From NCBI GenBank assembly GCA_047967505.1, contig CM106538.1: a stretch of 64,000 nucleotides of DNA; one strand, written 5' to 3'. Both the position numbers and the translations under genes were made by a program. This DNA comes from Dipteris shenzhenensis (taxonomy: Eukaryota > Polypodiophyta > Polypodiopsida > Gleicheniales). Below the pieces are notes generated by a model that ran no database searches, was not told the origin of the DNA, and saw only the letters and a list, made by a program, of their open reading frames with translations. This document shows positions 9,868 to 19,829 of this stretch, one piece after another; position 1 is the first letter of the stretch; each line of letters begins with the position of its first letter.

Positions 9868-10191
9868 GATTTAGTCATCGAATATAGCACAAACATTATA
9901 TTAAATTTGAACTGATTTGTATAAAGTCTTTGATATCTGGTATGATCTTGTATAAATGATTAATAAGTTGATGATGAAATGATTTGTACATTTACATAGA
10001 GTGGTGTCGTTAAATATTAAACTTAACAATATATTGAAATTGTAAACAAATTGTATTAAGTTCAGATCATATGTTTCACATTGAAATTTTTTTCATGCAT
10101 AACACCAAGAGTCACTTGTTCCACTAAAAAAATTTCTATTGAATGAGTTTGAAAACATGTGGACATAACCCCAATAAGTTACAAATGAGTC
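9868..10191. other. Intergenic region between convergent genes C and D
   Basis: 324 bp of AT-rich sequence lies between the two stop codons. It presumably holds both 3' ends. I see no reading frame, repeat or clear terminator here. Confidence 0.5.
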
Positions 10192-12930
10192 CTATTCATG
10201 TTTACTTGTCCATTTATGGTTTCTAAATATCTTCGATTCCCTCCACTGTCTATGTCTCTCTGCTGCAATTGAATTGTCTAGAGCTTGTCTTCGTCTTTGC
10301 TTTTGGGCTAGAAGAAAAGCAAGCTTGATTTTGGAGCTAGCAACTTTTCTTTTAGCATGCAGCCTTTGTAGTATGCCTCGGTAAAACCATTGGAAGACTT
10401 CCTTCAGACTATTCGCCTTCTGACTCCCTCCATATAAGTGTTGTGTGTGTCTAAAAAATGCATTACGTACCATGTAGTGAGACTTCTCCATGCCTTGGGT
10501 AGACCAAATAGCTGGGCATCCATACTTTTTGACAAAATAGGGAAGGTGGTTGTATATGATATGCTGTAAGACATAAGAATGCATAGTAAGTAATAAAAAA
10601 AAGAGGATCACACTTAAGTAAAAAAAAAAGACAGAACCTTACCATGTAGTGAGTTATATTGCAGGCTGTCCACGCGTCTTTCATTGACTTCCCAAAATGT
10701 TTAATTGCCTCCTCAAAGTTCTTGTAATCACTCTTTGTCCATGTTACTTTGTCACAGAACATGAAGAGTTGATCAAGAGACCTCCACACCTCTGCCTTCC
10801 TATTTCGTGCTTCCCCATCTGCCTCATGATCTTTCACAGCATTATGGACTTGCTTCCACAATCCATAATTAATCTTTGAAACTGCTCTACCTTGCCTTAC
10901 TTGCTTACTGTGTTTGGGTCGAGACAAGAATCTTCTTGCCTTAACACCACCAATAGAGGGCTTGATTGGTACCTCCTTGCCATTGGTAGACTTTTTAAAA
11001 TCCTTTGTGATTTGAACATCTCCTCCATGCAGACCTATATCGGATAACACTTTTTCCAATGCTTGAAGAGCATCCTTTCTATTTTTTTCGGGACGGAGTT
11101 TCCAAGCAAATCCAATATATAAAAATACCAATTTCTCAATAATTCGACATAGACCATGCAATGTGCAGATGTGAACATTACATAGTGGAATGTCTAGAAT
11201 GGCCTTGAAGTCAGGGTCAACTTTATCTCTATTAGGTGCTCTCTTCCACCATTTTGAATCCATTACTTGAGCTGATTCTTTGCAGTAAAGACAAGGAGAC
11301 TTTGAGTTGCCTCCTTTACTAATGTTATACATGCACTTAAGTGTTTTAAGATCCCCGGCCATGTGCCACTCTACTTGAAAATCACCTTTTCCTGCAACAT
11401 GGAGATTCTCGCCTTGCACTTGTCTTTTGATTATTGTTGGTATTTCCGTGTGATGAAACACCCAATCTAGTGTTTCATGGTCTTCGATCTTCACCTGCGA
11501 GATTATAGAAAACAAAAGTATTACTATATCAGATTTGAAAACAATGACCAAAATCAAGTATAAAACAGCCCATGATCATACCTGGAACGAGCCTAACCAT
11601 CATATGTGTTTCTCTGACTGCACACTAAAATACTTCGAACTCGCTTCAGTCAATGATGTATCAATCGCTCCGTTCATCAATGTAATAGTAACTCTTTCCA
11701 TTTTCTTTTCCTTTACAACCTCACACTCATCCAGTTTGATAACAAATTTCAAAATGCCTTTGCACTCCTCAAATGTTATTCCATAAAACTCGACCATTCT
11801 TTTTTGAAGTTGTTGCAGATCTAAAAATATATTGTTCCAAGGATCATACACAGTGGTTCCTTTAACACCATGAAATATTTCTTCAATATGGATATACTGC
11901 CCAATAAATTCATCTATACTTTCATTCAAATGACCTCTTATCCTCCACACGGTTGCTGGATTTGGCAGTAAAACTCGTTTAATCCTTTGATCTTTTAAAG
12001 TTGAGGATATCGCATGAAAAATCGAACTATATCCCTTCCTGCTAACTCCACTAACATCAAGAGCCTCTTGGATTATAGTGCCATCAACTTGATTATTGGA
12101 TACAAAGTCCTCTACAACATTGCGTTTGACTGTTTTGTATTTTTTTTCCTCAATCAAACCTTTTGCTACACCGCAAGAAAGCAATCCTTTCATTTGTTTA
12201 ACAGGAAGAAGGTTCGGGTCCATATTTTCTTTTGCAGGCTCCAATAATTTCCTGTAATAACAACATTATATGACTATATTATTCAGCACCTCCATTCTTA
12301 TTTTGCGACAATCAACGAAATAGATATAGTCTGGAAGAGAGCCTTTTTGAGTATACAAAATGATAAATTTCAATCTAACCTTGCTTCCTGAATTCGTCGC
12401 TTGCATCCACCAGTCCCAGCCTTCAAATTTGCAATGTTTTTAATCTTTCTACTACGTTGTCTGTCTCCAAGCACGGTTCTCTTCTTTCTTGCTCTTGTCA
12501 ATTCTTTTTTACTCTTTGAATGCTCCTCGATTTCATTCTGCAACTGCTGCTCCAATTTTGCACGAATGGCTATCTCCTCCATCTTGGCCCCCTTTTCTTG
12601 TAGGTACATCATTTTATACGTTTCCGCAAATGCAGATTGCGCTGAAATATAACCAAGAAGTCCATTTTGTCCATCGCCGGCAAACCTCAGTAATGTGGTG
12701 GGATTGACAAATGGAGGTGTAGAGTTTTTTACTTGACATTTTGGATATATGCTTCCGTCGCACCATAAGTCAATATGTTGAAGCCCTTCTCTTCTCATAT
12801 TTTCCCGCTGTTGAGCATTCAGCACCGTATCCTTTCGTCTTTTTTGTGCTGGAGCATATTGTTCTTCCAAGTCGATGTGAAGATGGTGTAATCGCTTCTT
12901 CTCAGATAGTGACTCACTAGTATCGGCCAT
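10192..12930 (-). pseudogene. Gene D: DDE-type transposase with one in-frame TGA
   Basis: Four exons are predicted: 12930-12380, 12251-11582, 11494-10643 and 10563-10192. All are GT-AG and in phase, giving 814 codons. Residues 1-183 are basic and coiled-coil-like (LEQQLQNEIEEHSKSKKEL). The catalytic core reads KFVIKLDECEVV (Asp358), then WHMAGDLKTLKC (Asp455) followed by SPCLYCKE (Cys475, Cys478). After an insertion of about 260 residues comes WSTQGMEKSHYMVRNAFFRH (Glu717). This is an RNase H-fold order with a large insertion between D2 and E, as in hAT-, Transib- and KDZ-like families. I cannot assign a superfamily. Codon 401 (11602-11600) is TGA. Phase is kept on both sides, so a CGA-to-TGA CpG transition would account for it. 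The protein could still be supplied by another copy. Confidence 0.85.
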
Positions 12931-13299
12931 TTTTTGTGCTCCTCAGGTTGCGAAGTTTGTTTTTCAATCTCATAGTCGTTTTGTAACATGAATCGTGGAA
13001 GTGTGGCGGTATCCATGTGAATATTTTGAAAACTTGCAATCACTAAGTTCAGTGATGGACTCTTAATGAAAGACCTGCACACGTCGGCCAAAGAGATGCG
13101 GAATCTTTGGTAAACAAAAAAAAATCTAAGAGGATATTTAATACAAAATCGTGTTAGTCAGACAAAAGATTATCTTATTCCTTTTTGAATTGACAGTTCT
13201 GTAGTCCTTACTGACAAATCTGAGCCACGTTTCCGTATTTTACTATTTTTGAGGTCTTTTAGGAGAGAAATAAATCAAAAAATAGTGAATTTCTTACAG
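12931..13299 (-). promoter_or_regulatory. 5' region of gene D up to the right inverted repeat
   Basis: This is the presumed promoter and leader of the transposase gene. An unrelated frame at 13091-12819 overlaps gene D in another phase and is not supported. No discrete motif is assigned. Confidence 0.4.
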
Positions 13300-13331
13300 G
13301 GCCCCAAAATGAGTTCCCTTTTTCCCTAATG
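13300..13331 (-). repeat. Right terminal inverted repeat
   Basis: Its reverse complement starts CATTAGGGAAAAAGGG and matches 1586-1617 at 30 of 32 positions. Just inside, both ends continue GGCC and then diverge. Confidence 0.9.
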
Positions 13332-13572
13332 ACAGGAAGATAGAAAAGAGAGGAAGAGAGGAATTAGCAAGAAAGAGGAAGAGTGAAAGAAAGAGAGGAA
13401 GAGTGAGAGAGAAAGATCGAAGAGGAAAGAGAGGAGGAGAGAAAAGAGCTGAGAAAGAGAGAAAAGAGAGAAAGAGAGGGAGATGAAGAGAGAAAGAGAG
13501 GAAAAGAGAGGAAGAGGAAGAAAGAAAAGAGAGGAAGAGAAATAGAAGAAAGAGCAGAAGAGAGGAAGAGGA
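13332..13572 (+). repeat. Polypurine (GA-rich) tract, right part
   Basis: About 240 bp is almost entirely A and G on the plus strand (GAGAGGAAGAGA-type repeats). It continues the tract that ends at 1585. The Ser/Leu/Phe-rich frames on the minus strand here are low-complexity artefacts. Confidence 0.8.
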
Positions 13573-13770
13573 GATAAGGGTCCTACACCCATCACATTTG
13601 CTAGCTCTTAAGGTGGTAGAAAATGCCATTGCTACATATGAATAAAATAAAGAGAGAGAAAAGTAGAAATTCCATACCTAGAGCTTAAGAATAAGAGATA
13701 ACCTTGGATCTGAAGAATAAAGGATGACCGGCTCCCCTATAAAACAAGTCACACACCTCCCCTTTTTTTT
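13573..13770. other. Unassigned sequence
   Basis: I see no gene or recognisable repeat between the polypurine tract and the tandem repeats that start near 13775. Confidence 0.4.
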
Positions 13771-13774
13771 AAAC

Positions 13775-14250
13775 TAGTGGGTAATGCAAAATCTTATGGT
13801 TTTTCACTATATCTGCTATTCCTTAATGAAAGGGAAACTAAATCTTTTTAAAAACTAGTGGGTGAAGCAAAAACTTTTGGCTCTTTACTATATCTGCTAT
13901 TCCTTATGTTTCTTCTTAGATGAAAAAGAAGGGGAAACTAGAGTTTTTAAACACTAGTAGGCGAAACAAAATCTTATGGTTTTTTTATATATCTTGCTAC
14001 TCCTTACACTTGTTCTTAGAGGAAAGTGAAAGGGAAACTAGAGTTTTTTAAAAACTAGTGGGTGAAGCAAATACTTATGGTTCTTTACTATAACTTGCTA
14101 TTCCTTATGCTTCTTGGAGGAAACTAGCAGGTGAAGCAAAGCTTATGGTTCTTTACTATATCTTCTTAGAGGAAATGCGTAGGTGAAGCAAAACTCATGG
14201 TTCTTTACTATATCTTGATATTTCTTGTGCTTCTTCTTAGAGGGAAAAAA
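13775..14250. repeat. Degenerate tandem repeats, roughly 65-105 bp
   Basis: Five to six imperfect copies share AAACTAGTGGGTGAAGCAAA, then TTATGGTTCTTTACTATATC and TTCTTCTTAGAGG. Unit length varies through internal deletions. No coding capacity is seen. Confidence 0.7.
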
Positions 14251-14530
14251 AACATGGACGTTTTTATCAAAGCTATACTTTTATATGAATATAAAATCTT
14301 GGTGAAAGTTATGAACCAAAATTATTAAGTTTCACAATATTGACAATACATAATACCATTTTATATATTTCCTTTTGAATTTCTAAGTAAAACATGTAAA
14401 TCCTGGCAAAGCTTTCAAATTTTTTGCATAAAAGCTTCAAATCTCGGTGAATGTTTCAAAATGTTATTTTTATTAGGGCATTTTAAACATTCAATGCCAA
14501 TATAAAAGTTTCATTTCTTAATGAAACTAA
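14250..14530 (+). repeat. Left arm of a 280-bp inverted repeat (partner 18945-19215)
   Basis: The arm runs from CATGGACGTTTTTATCAAAG to ATAAAAGTTTCATTTCTTAA. It matches the reverse complement of 18945-19215 with moderate divergence. Shared words include TTTCACAATATTGA and ATATAAAAGTTT. The arms bracket 4.4 kb and may be the ends of an old element. Confidence 0.6.
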
Positions 14531-14838
14531 CATGGCCACATGCCAAAGAAAGCTCCTTGGAGTAAGGAGTAAAAGAAAAAAGAAGTCAAGGACGACAAAG
14601 GAGAGGGTAGCACTTCATCGAAGACCAAATGATGAGAAGACCACATTATTATAGAGAACTCCAATTTGGATACTCGAATTACAGTTTCTAGTGTATGAGA
14701 GGAGCCCTCTCTTGGATATTTGTTATCCTCTAGGAAGTGATTATGTTGTATCCCTCTCTTGGATATTTGTTATGCTTTACAAATTGATTATGTTGTATCC
14801 CTCTCTTGGATATTTGTTATGCTGTATGTTTTTGAAAA
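14531..14838. other. Unassigned sequence with a short tandem repeat
   Basis: TATCCCTCTCTTGGATATTT occurs twice near 14750-14815, with a related third copy at about 14710, at roughly 50-bp spacing. Otherwise I see nothing recognisable. Confidence 0.4.
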
Positions 14839-15743
14839 GATGAAAGAAGTAATTATGTTGAAAGAGAGAAAGAGGATGAAGGAAAGAGGAGGAAAAGAAA
14901 GAAAGGGGAAAGAGAGGAAAAGAGAGGAGGGAAACAGAGGAAAAGAGAGGAAAATAAAATTAGAGAAAGAGGACAAGAGAGGAGTGAAGGAAAAGAGAGG
15001 AGAGAAAGAGAGAAAATATGAGAGAAAGAGGAAAAGAGAGGGGAGAAAGAGAAGGAAAAAAGAGAGAAAGAGAGGAAAAGAGAGGGGAGAAAGAGGGCAA
15101 AGAGAGGGGAAAAGAGGAGAGAAAAGAGAGGAAAAGAGAGAAGAGAAGAGAGGGGGAAAGAAAGAGAGGAGGAAAATAAAGAAGAGGAGTGGAGAAAAGA
15201 GAGAAATAGAGGAGGGAAAGAGAGGAAAAAAGAGAGGAGGGAAAAGAGAGGAGAGAGGAGTGAAAATAAGATAGGAAAAGAAAATAAGAGGGGAAAAGAG
15301 AAGAAAAGAAAGGCATGAAGGAAAGAGAGGAGAGAAAGAGAGAAAATATGAAAGAAAGAGGAAAAGGGGAAAAGAGAGGAGTGAGGGAAAAGAGAGAAGA
15401 GAGCAGTGAAAATACAAGAGAAAAAGAGAAAGATGAGTAGGAGAAAGAAGAGAGGAAAAAGACAGGAAAAGAGAGGAAAGAAAAGAGAGGAGAGAAGAGA
15501 GGGGAGGGGAGGGGAGAAAGAGGGAAAAGAGAGAAAGAGAGGAGGGAAAAGAGGGGAGGGAAAAGAGAGGAAGGAAAAGAGAGGAAAAGAGAGAAGAGAG
15601 GAGAGGAGGGAAAGAGAGAGAGGAGGGAAAAGAAAGAAGAGGAGAGGAGAAAAGAGAGAAAGAGAGGAGGGAAAGAGATGAAAAAAGAGAGACTCGAGAG
15701 GAAAAGAGAGGGGAGAAAGAGGAAAAAGAGAGAGGAAAAAGGG
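14839..15743 (+). repeat. 900-bp polypurine tract
   Basis: About 900 bp is more than 95% purine on the plus strand (AAAGAGAGGAAAAGAGAGG-type), interrupted by very few pyrimidines. Long frames on both strands (Arg/Lys/Glu-rich, or Ser/Leu/Phe/Pro-rich) follow from composition and are not genes. Such strand asymmetry can form triplex (H-DNA) structures. Confidence 0.85.
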
Positions 15744-15749
15744 TTGATA

Positions 15750-16250
15750 CTGACCGTCAAGGGAGCAACATTTCTTGAGGGTTGCAAGAACCAACCTACG
15801 GTATCTTCACAAGATTGGGGGGGGCCACTTCGAGCCAAAAATTAACGAGGAGACTGTGAAGACATCATGGATTGTGTAGACAACTTCTTGGACTATGGGT
15901 ACATCATCCAAAAGGATTTTCAGTATATATTAGAAGACATGCAAGATGAGGTCCCAAGTGACCCATCTAGCCATGAGGAGGACAATACGAGTGATAGTAA
16001 TGTAGAGCAATAAACCTCCTCTTTCTTTCGCATATGCATGAGAATGTCTCTTTTGGAGATAAATTTTGTTTATGAATATCCTTTTGGAGAAAAATTTTGT
16101 ATATGAATACTCTTTTGGAGACAAATTTTGTTTATGAATTCTCTTTTTGGATACATATGGTAATGTTTTTTATGGAGATATATGATAATATATGATAAAG
16201 TATTTTTATGGAGACCAATGTTGTTATCAATATGAATTTTATTTGTCAAT
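15750..16250 (+). pseudogene. Unrecognised protein fragment, inverted partner of 640-1290
   Basis: A plus-strand frame ending with TAA at about 16012 reads DIMDCVDNFLDYGYIIQKD and finishes in an acidic Ser-rich tail (SSHEEDNTSDSNVEQ). DNA similarity to the left copy extends downstream, where ATGTCTCTTTTGGAGA-type motifs repeat. Relative to the left copy it lacks a stretch before DIMD, which disrupts the frame. Confidence 0.45.
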
Positions 16251-16514
16251 ACGAATTTTTTATAGTTTTAGTAAATGAAACTTTAGTTTGAAGTACTAAA
16301 TTGTCTTTTAAGTAAAGTGTAAGTATTTATTGCTTTTTTTGCTTCTTACCCACTCTTGTGTTTGTGTTTTTTTACTTGTTTGTGTTTGCGTTTTTCCAAT
16401 CCCCCAAATTAGACATGTCATCACATTGCACGTCCGGAGAGCACTTACCCCATGATCATGGGACCCCTTGTAGTAGGAGATGTCATGGGCCCTACCCTCC
16501 AGAGGACTTCGATT

Positions 16515-16674
16515 CTTGGGGGGGTCACTATGTATAAAGCCTCTATATCATGTGAGTTCAAGTCCTATTTGTAAAATCCCTTATCTGTAAATATTTTCTT
16601 CATAAAATGTACCCTTTTCTTATAAAAAACTGTAATTTTTTTCCAAGATTACTTTAAATAATCCCCCCCCCAAG
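16515..16674. mobile_element. Small TIR element, copy 1 (160 bp, internally deleted)
   Basis: The ends read CTTGGGGGGGTCACT and CCCCCCCCAAG. A perfect 8-bp target duplication (CTTCGATT) flanks it at 16507-16514 and 16675-16682. The interior shares ATCATGTGAGTTCAA, CTATTTGTAAAATCCCTTAT and AAAATGTACCCTTTTCT with the copies at 47157 and 49990. There is no coding capacity. Confidence 0.85.
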
Positions 16675-16949
16675 CTTCGATTCCATAGCCAACTCCTCAA
16701 GGTACTACCCATGGGTGGACTCCCCATGGGCCAACTCCTCAGGGGGCTACTCCTCGAGAAACCCCTTTGCTAGTAGCCCATGGCTTTGTCAGGAGTCCCA
16801 ATGAGTTTGTCAGAGCCATGAGTGATGTGGAGGAAGTGAGATTATTCTTTCTCCTGTCCTAGAGGAACATCCCCTATAGCCCCTTCCAAGGGATCATGAC
16901 CTGCACTTACCCATCGTAGGTCCAGAAAGAGTAGTAATGGTCGAGGCTA
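16675..16949. other. Unassigned sequence
   Basis: The sequence is GC-richer than its surroundings, with repeated CCATGGG and ACTCCTC words. No frame or known motif is evident. Confidence 0.35.
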
Positions 16950-18135
16950 CTATGGTGGCATGGGAGACGTAGATGAGTCTACACACTCCCATAGCTCCAA
17001 GTCTCCCCTAAATCATGAGATGTAGTACCAGTCTAGTCCCTTGACCTCTCCACTCACGGACCGCAACACCCAAGAGACCACTCACTCTTACTCCTTTCTC
17101 CTTAAGCACTCGCTCCACCCATCACTCTAGCTCTGCTTCTCCATCTACCGTATATCCTTTAGACTTTGTTTTGGCCGAGGATCTATCCTATACAGTGAAC
17201 AGTGTTGGGGAAGTTATACAGGATGATGATGGAAAGAAGGTCACAAGATACATGAGGAGGTTGATGAGCACCCAGTTCCCCAAGGATATGTTCAAACCTT
17301 GAAAGCAATGGGACAATAGAGCCAAGGAGGCTATCATAGATGCCCTCAAGAGACAATTTCCAAACCCTAAAGGGTATGAGTTTGATCAAAATGCCATGCT
17401 TACATGCATGGGGGAGCTCCTAAAGTCTCATAGGTACAACTTAAGGGAGGTTGTTAAGGAGGGTAAGCATGTCAAGCCAAGGTGGGCAGACCCAAAATAT
17501 TGAAAGAGGGTGAGGAAGGAGCACAAGGAGAATCCAAATGCATTTGAGGCTCAGCAGAGGGTGGCAAGGATAGGCTTGGAGACCATAGGTCCTTCGCACC
17601 TCAGGAGTGGTGGCAGACTAGGCATCAAGGCATGGGTGATAAGTATATATTTATCTTCTACTGAATATCTACTATGTTCATCTGTTCAAATGTTTTTTCA
17701 TTCATATCTAACTTATTGAATTTGTATCCACAGGAATCTGTGACTAGAAGGCCTCCAAATGATGAGGATTATAGAAAGGCAATCAGGATTGGAGCCATGC
17801 CTTGGTTTAAGGAGAAGGATAAAGAAGGAGGCCACATCAATTGGGAAAGGGTGGCGGTGCATCATGTGAGTATACCCTATTCCTCTTTGTTATCATTTGA
17901 CTATCACCAATGTCTTACAATTGACACTCTTAGTTTTTCTAACTTGTTTCATTATTAGGGAGGGCACACATTCAACCCATCCAAAGATCCAAATGGAGAG
18001 ACTAAATCTAAAGAAGAAGTGGTTGGGCTCGTAAAAGAGGAGGCCGAGGGATCAGGGCATGCAGAGAGATCGAGGGTGAGGAAGGCGAGGAGGGCGAGGA
18101 GGAGTGATAGTAGGATAGGACATCTAGTAGTTTAG
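16950..18135 (+). pseudogene. Degenerate CACTA/EnSpm-associated plant transposon ORF
   Basis: A plus-strand protein can be read across stops and two introns. It contains FPKDMFKP..QWDNRAKEAIIDAL, then a YNLREVVKEGK segment, KHVKPRWADPKY..KRVRKEHKENPNAFE, and SHLRSGGRLGIKAW. After an intron come RRPPNDEDYRKAIRIGAMPW and a basic tail (KARRARRSDSR). The arrangement resembles the Ptta/EnSpm plant transposase-associated family. In-frame stops at about 17299 (CCTTGA) and 17501 (TATTGA) show decay. A likely intron occupies about 17639-17732, and a second begins near 17866. Confidence 0.55.
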
Positions 18136-18144
18136 TATTTCCAC

Positions 18145-18415
18145 ACTTCTTCACTTTTGTAGTGCATTACTTCGGCGGATTTGCCATTTTGTAGCGCATT
18201 ACTTTTGGTAGATGTGCCATTTTGGAATTTGGCACTCTTTCCATTTTGTTACACATTACTTTGATAGATTTGCCATTACTTTGTAGACCTTCTTTGCAAA
18301 ATTATAACATGTACACCTCATTTATAACATTTAATCATGATTCTAATGAAAAAAAAATATGCGGGGTAGGATGGGACTAAAAGCCCACAATTTTTTTTTC
18401 ACTTTTGTTAAAAAG
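18145..18415. other. Degenerate short repeats, 3' of the CACTA-associated ORF
   Basis: Repeated TTTTGTAGYGCATTACTTYGG and GATTTGCCATTTTG words occur to about 18290, followed by AT-rich sequence with no frame. Confidence 0.4.
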
Positions 18416-18643
18416 TTGGTATATCAGCGATGCCTATATCAGGACTACAGTGTTGCTATATACTGATGACTACACCGACAATAGCGGCCACATGTTACCA
18501 TGACAGTGATACCCACCCTTGCACTGATAGTTTCTTTGCAACGTCCACAACGACGGACATTCGGACACTTTCCACTTGTTTTTTTAAAAACATTTTTCAT
18601 ATTTAGTGTCGATATCGGTGTCGAAAAGCGGCCCATTCCTTGT
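18416..18643 (-). repeat. CACTA-like transposon end with subterminal repeats
   Basis: On the minus strand the boundary reads CACTACAAGGAATGGGCCGC, close to the plant CACTA terminus (CACTACAAGAAA). The element body would extend leftwards. Short words (GTGTCGA, TATCGGTGTCG, TATATACTGATG) fill the next 220 bp, as expected for subterminal repeats. The partner end was not found with certainty. Confidence 0.5.
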
Positions 18644-18944
18644 AGTGGAACAAGGAATCACCAAGAGCTCATCAAGGTTAATACAAGCCCAGAAGATATA
18701 CATGCTTTTTATGGAGGACTATTAACAAAGTATTCAAATCTCTCAAGGGGTTTCAATGATATGTGATATATATCGTACGTGGGTTCAAACAAAATGGTTT
18801 TTTAATTTCCAAAATCTCAATAGTTTATAGAATTTCATTAACATAAAGTACTTTAAATTTATGGGAATTTTGAGATGACCTTTAAGTTTGATATAGAAAA
18901 AAGGAGTTGTCCTAAAGGCCTAAGCATGGATGATTTTTTCAACC

Positions 18945-19215
18945 AAGTTTTGTTAAGAAGCTAAACTTTTATATTGGTGCCAAAATTTTATATGATCTAA
19001 TAAAATTGAACGTTTGGAAGATTTGCCAGGATTTCCAACTTTTATTCAAAAACATTAAAGTTTTAGCAGGATTTGCATTTTGTACTTCAAAATTTGTAAG
19101 AAAATATATAAAGTGTATTGCATTATTCTATCAATATTGTGAAACTAAAAAACTGGGGTAGATCAACTTTTGCAAAGTTTTTATACTAATATATGAGCAT
19201 AGCTTTGATTAAAAC
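18945..19215 (-). repeat. Right arm of the 280-bp inverted repeat
   Basis: This is an inverted, diverged copy of 14250-14530. Read on the minus strand it begins CATGGATGTTTTAATCAAAG. Confidence 0.6.
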
Positions 19216-19829
19216 ATCCATGGGCCTAACATTTACAAATTAGGGGTTTTAACAATAGTTGTTGAATGCATGTGATGTATAAGGTTTCTACATGGCAAAC
19301 CCCTTGAGTTCAAATCATGTAAGTAGCTTTGGTCTGTGGACTTATCCATAAGTAATCAAAAAACAGATAATCAAAAGGTAGCCTATTACTAAGGGTATAG
19401 GATGCAAATGGCACAACTATCCTACATGGTCTTTTTGTGAAAGGAACATTAGAAGTAATTTTTATTGCTAAGCATGTGATTGGGCATTCTAGGGATGGGA
19501 TGGAGGCACCTAATTTTTTAAAATATGCCTATGCATTAGATCATAATAATAGATTATATAGTAGGAAGTATTTTTCAAGATGCCCTAGACTTCCATGTTT
19601 TTTAAAATATGGATTTTTTATTTGGGGGGCAAAAAAAAGGAGATATTATATTATCTTTGAGTAACCTTTGTACATCATCAGAGTTTAGCCAATAGAGCTT
19701 TGATGTCCCTGGACAAGACTAACATCTTGTGAAAAGACTAGTAGCAGGAAAAAATCAAGATACATCCTCAGATTTTACTATGTAGACCAGAAGCAACTTG
19801 AAATAAGAAGCTGCTAGCCTCTTCATTAA
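19216..19829. other. Unassigned AT-rich sequence
   Basis: A 75-codon frame at 19437-19664 has no recognisable motif. Nothing else is supported here. Confidence 0.35.

Larger units (their letters stand above)
1586..13331. mobile_element. Four-gene DNA transposon carrying a histone H3-Ulp1 protease fusion
   Basis: An 11,746-bp unit lies between inverted 32-bp ends (1586-1617 and 13300-13331, 30 of 32 identical). Inside are four intron-containing genes in the order A> <B C> <D, which fill most of the element: A 2077-3516, B 3633-5685, C 7240-9867, D 10192-12930. D is a DDE-type transposase. The outermost bases read CATTA..TAATG. Either these belong to the inverted repeat, or the element starts at GG and duplicated the dinucleotide TA in an original CATTAATG site. 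No longer target duplication is visible. Polypurine sequence flanks both sides. I cannot place it in a named superfamily. A TA duplication, a long insertion between catalytic D2 and E, and extra Ulp1-domain genes are each known from different eukaryotic DNA transposons, but I know of none that encodes a histone. Confidence 0.85.

Noticed and set aside
1586-13331. Endogenous virus or Polinton/Maverick interpretation of the large element
   Set aside because: No capsid, DNA polymerase B, packaging ATPase or retroviral-type integrase is present. The ends are 32 bp and the transposase is DDE-type with a transposon layout.
13294-13629. Ser/Leu-rich minus-strand frames
   Set aside because: Same cause: the GA-rich tract beside the right inverted repeat.
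14788-15838. Long Ser/Leu/Phe/Pro-rich frames (up to 313 codons) on the minus strand and Arg/Lys/Glu frames on the plus strand
   Set aside because: They arise from the polypurine tract. They overlap in several phases at once, contain no domain, and follow nucleotide composition.
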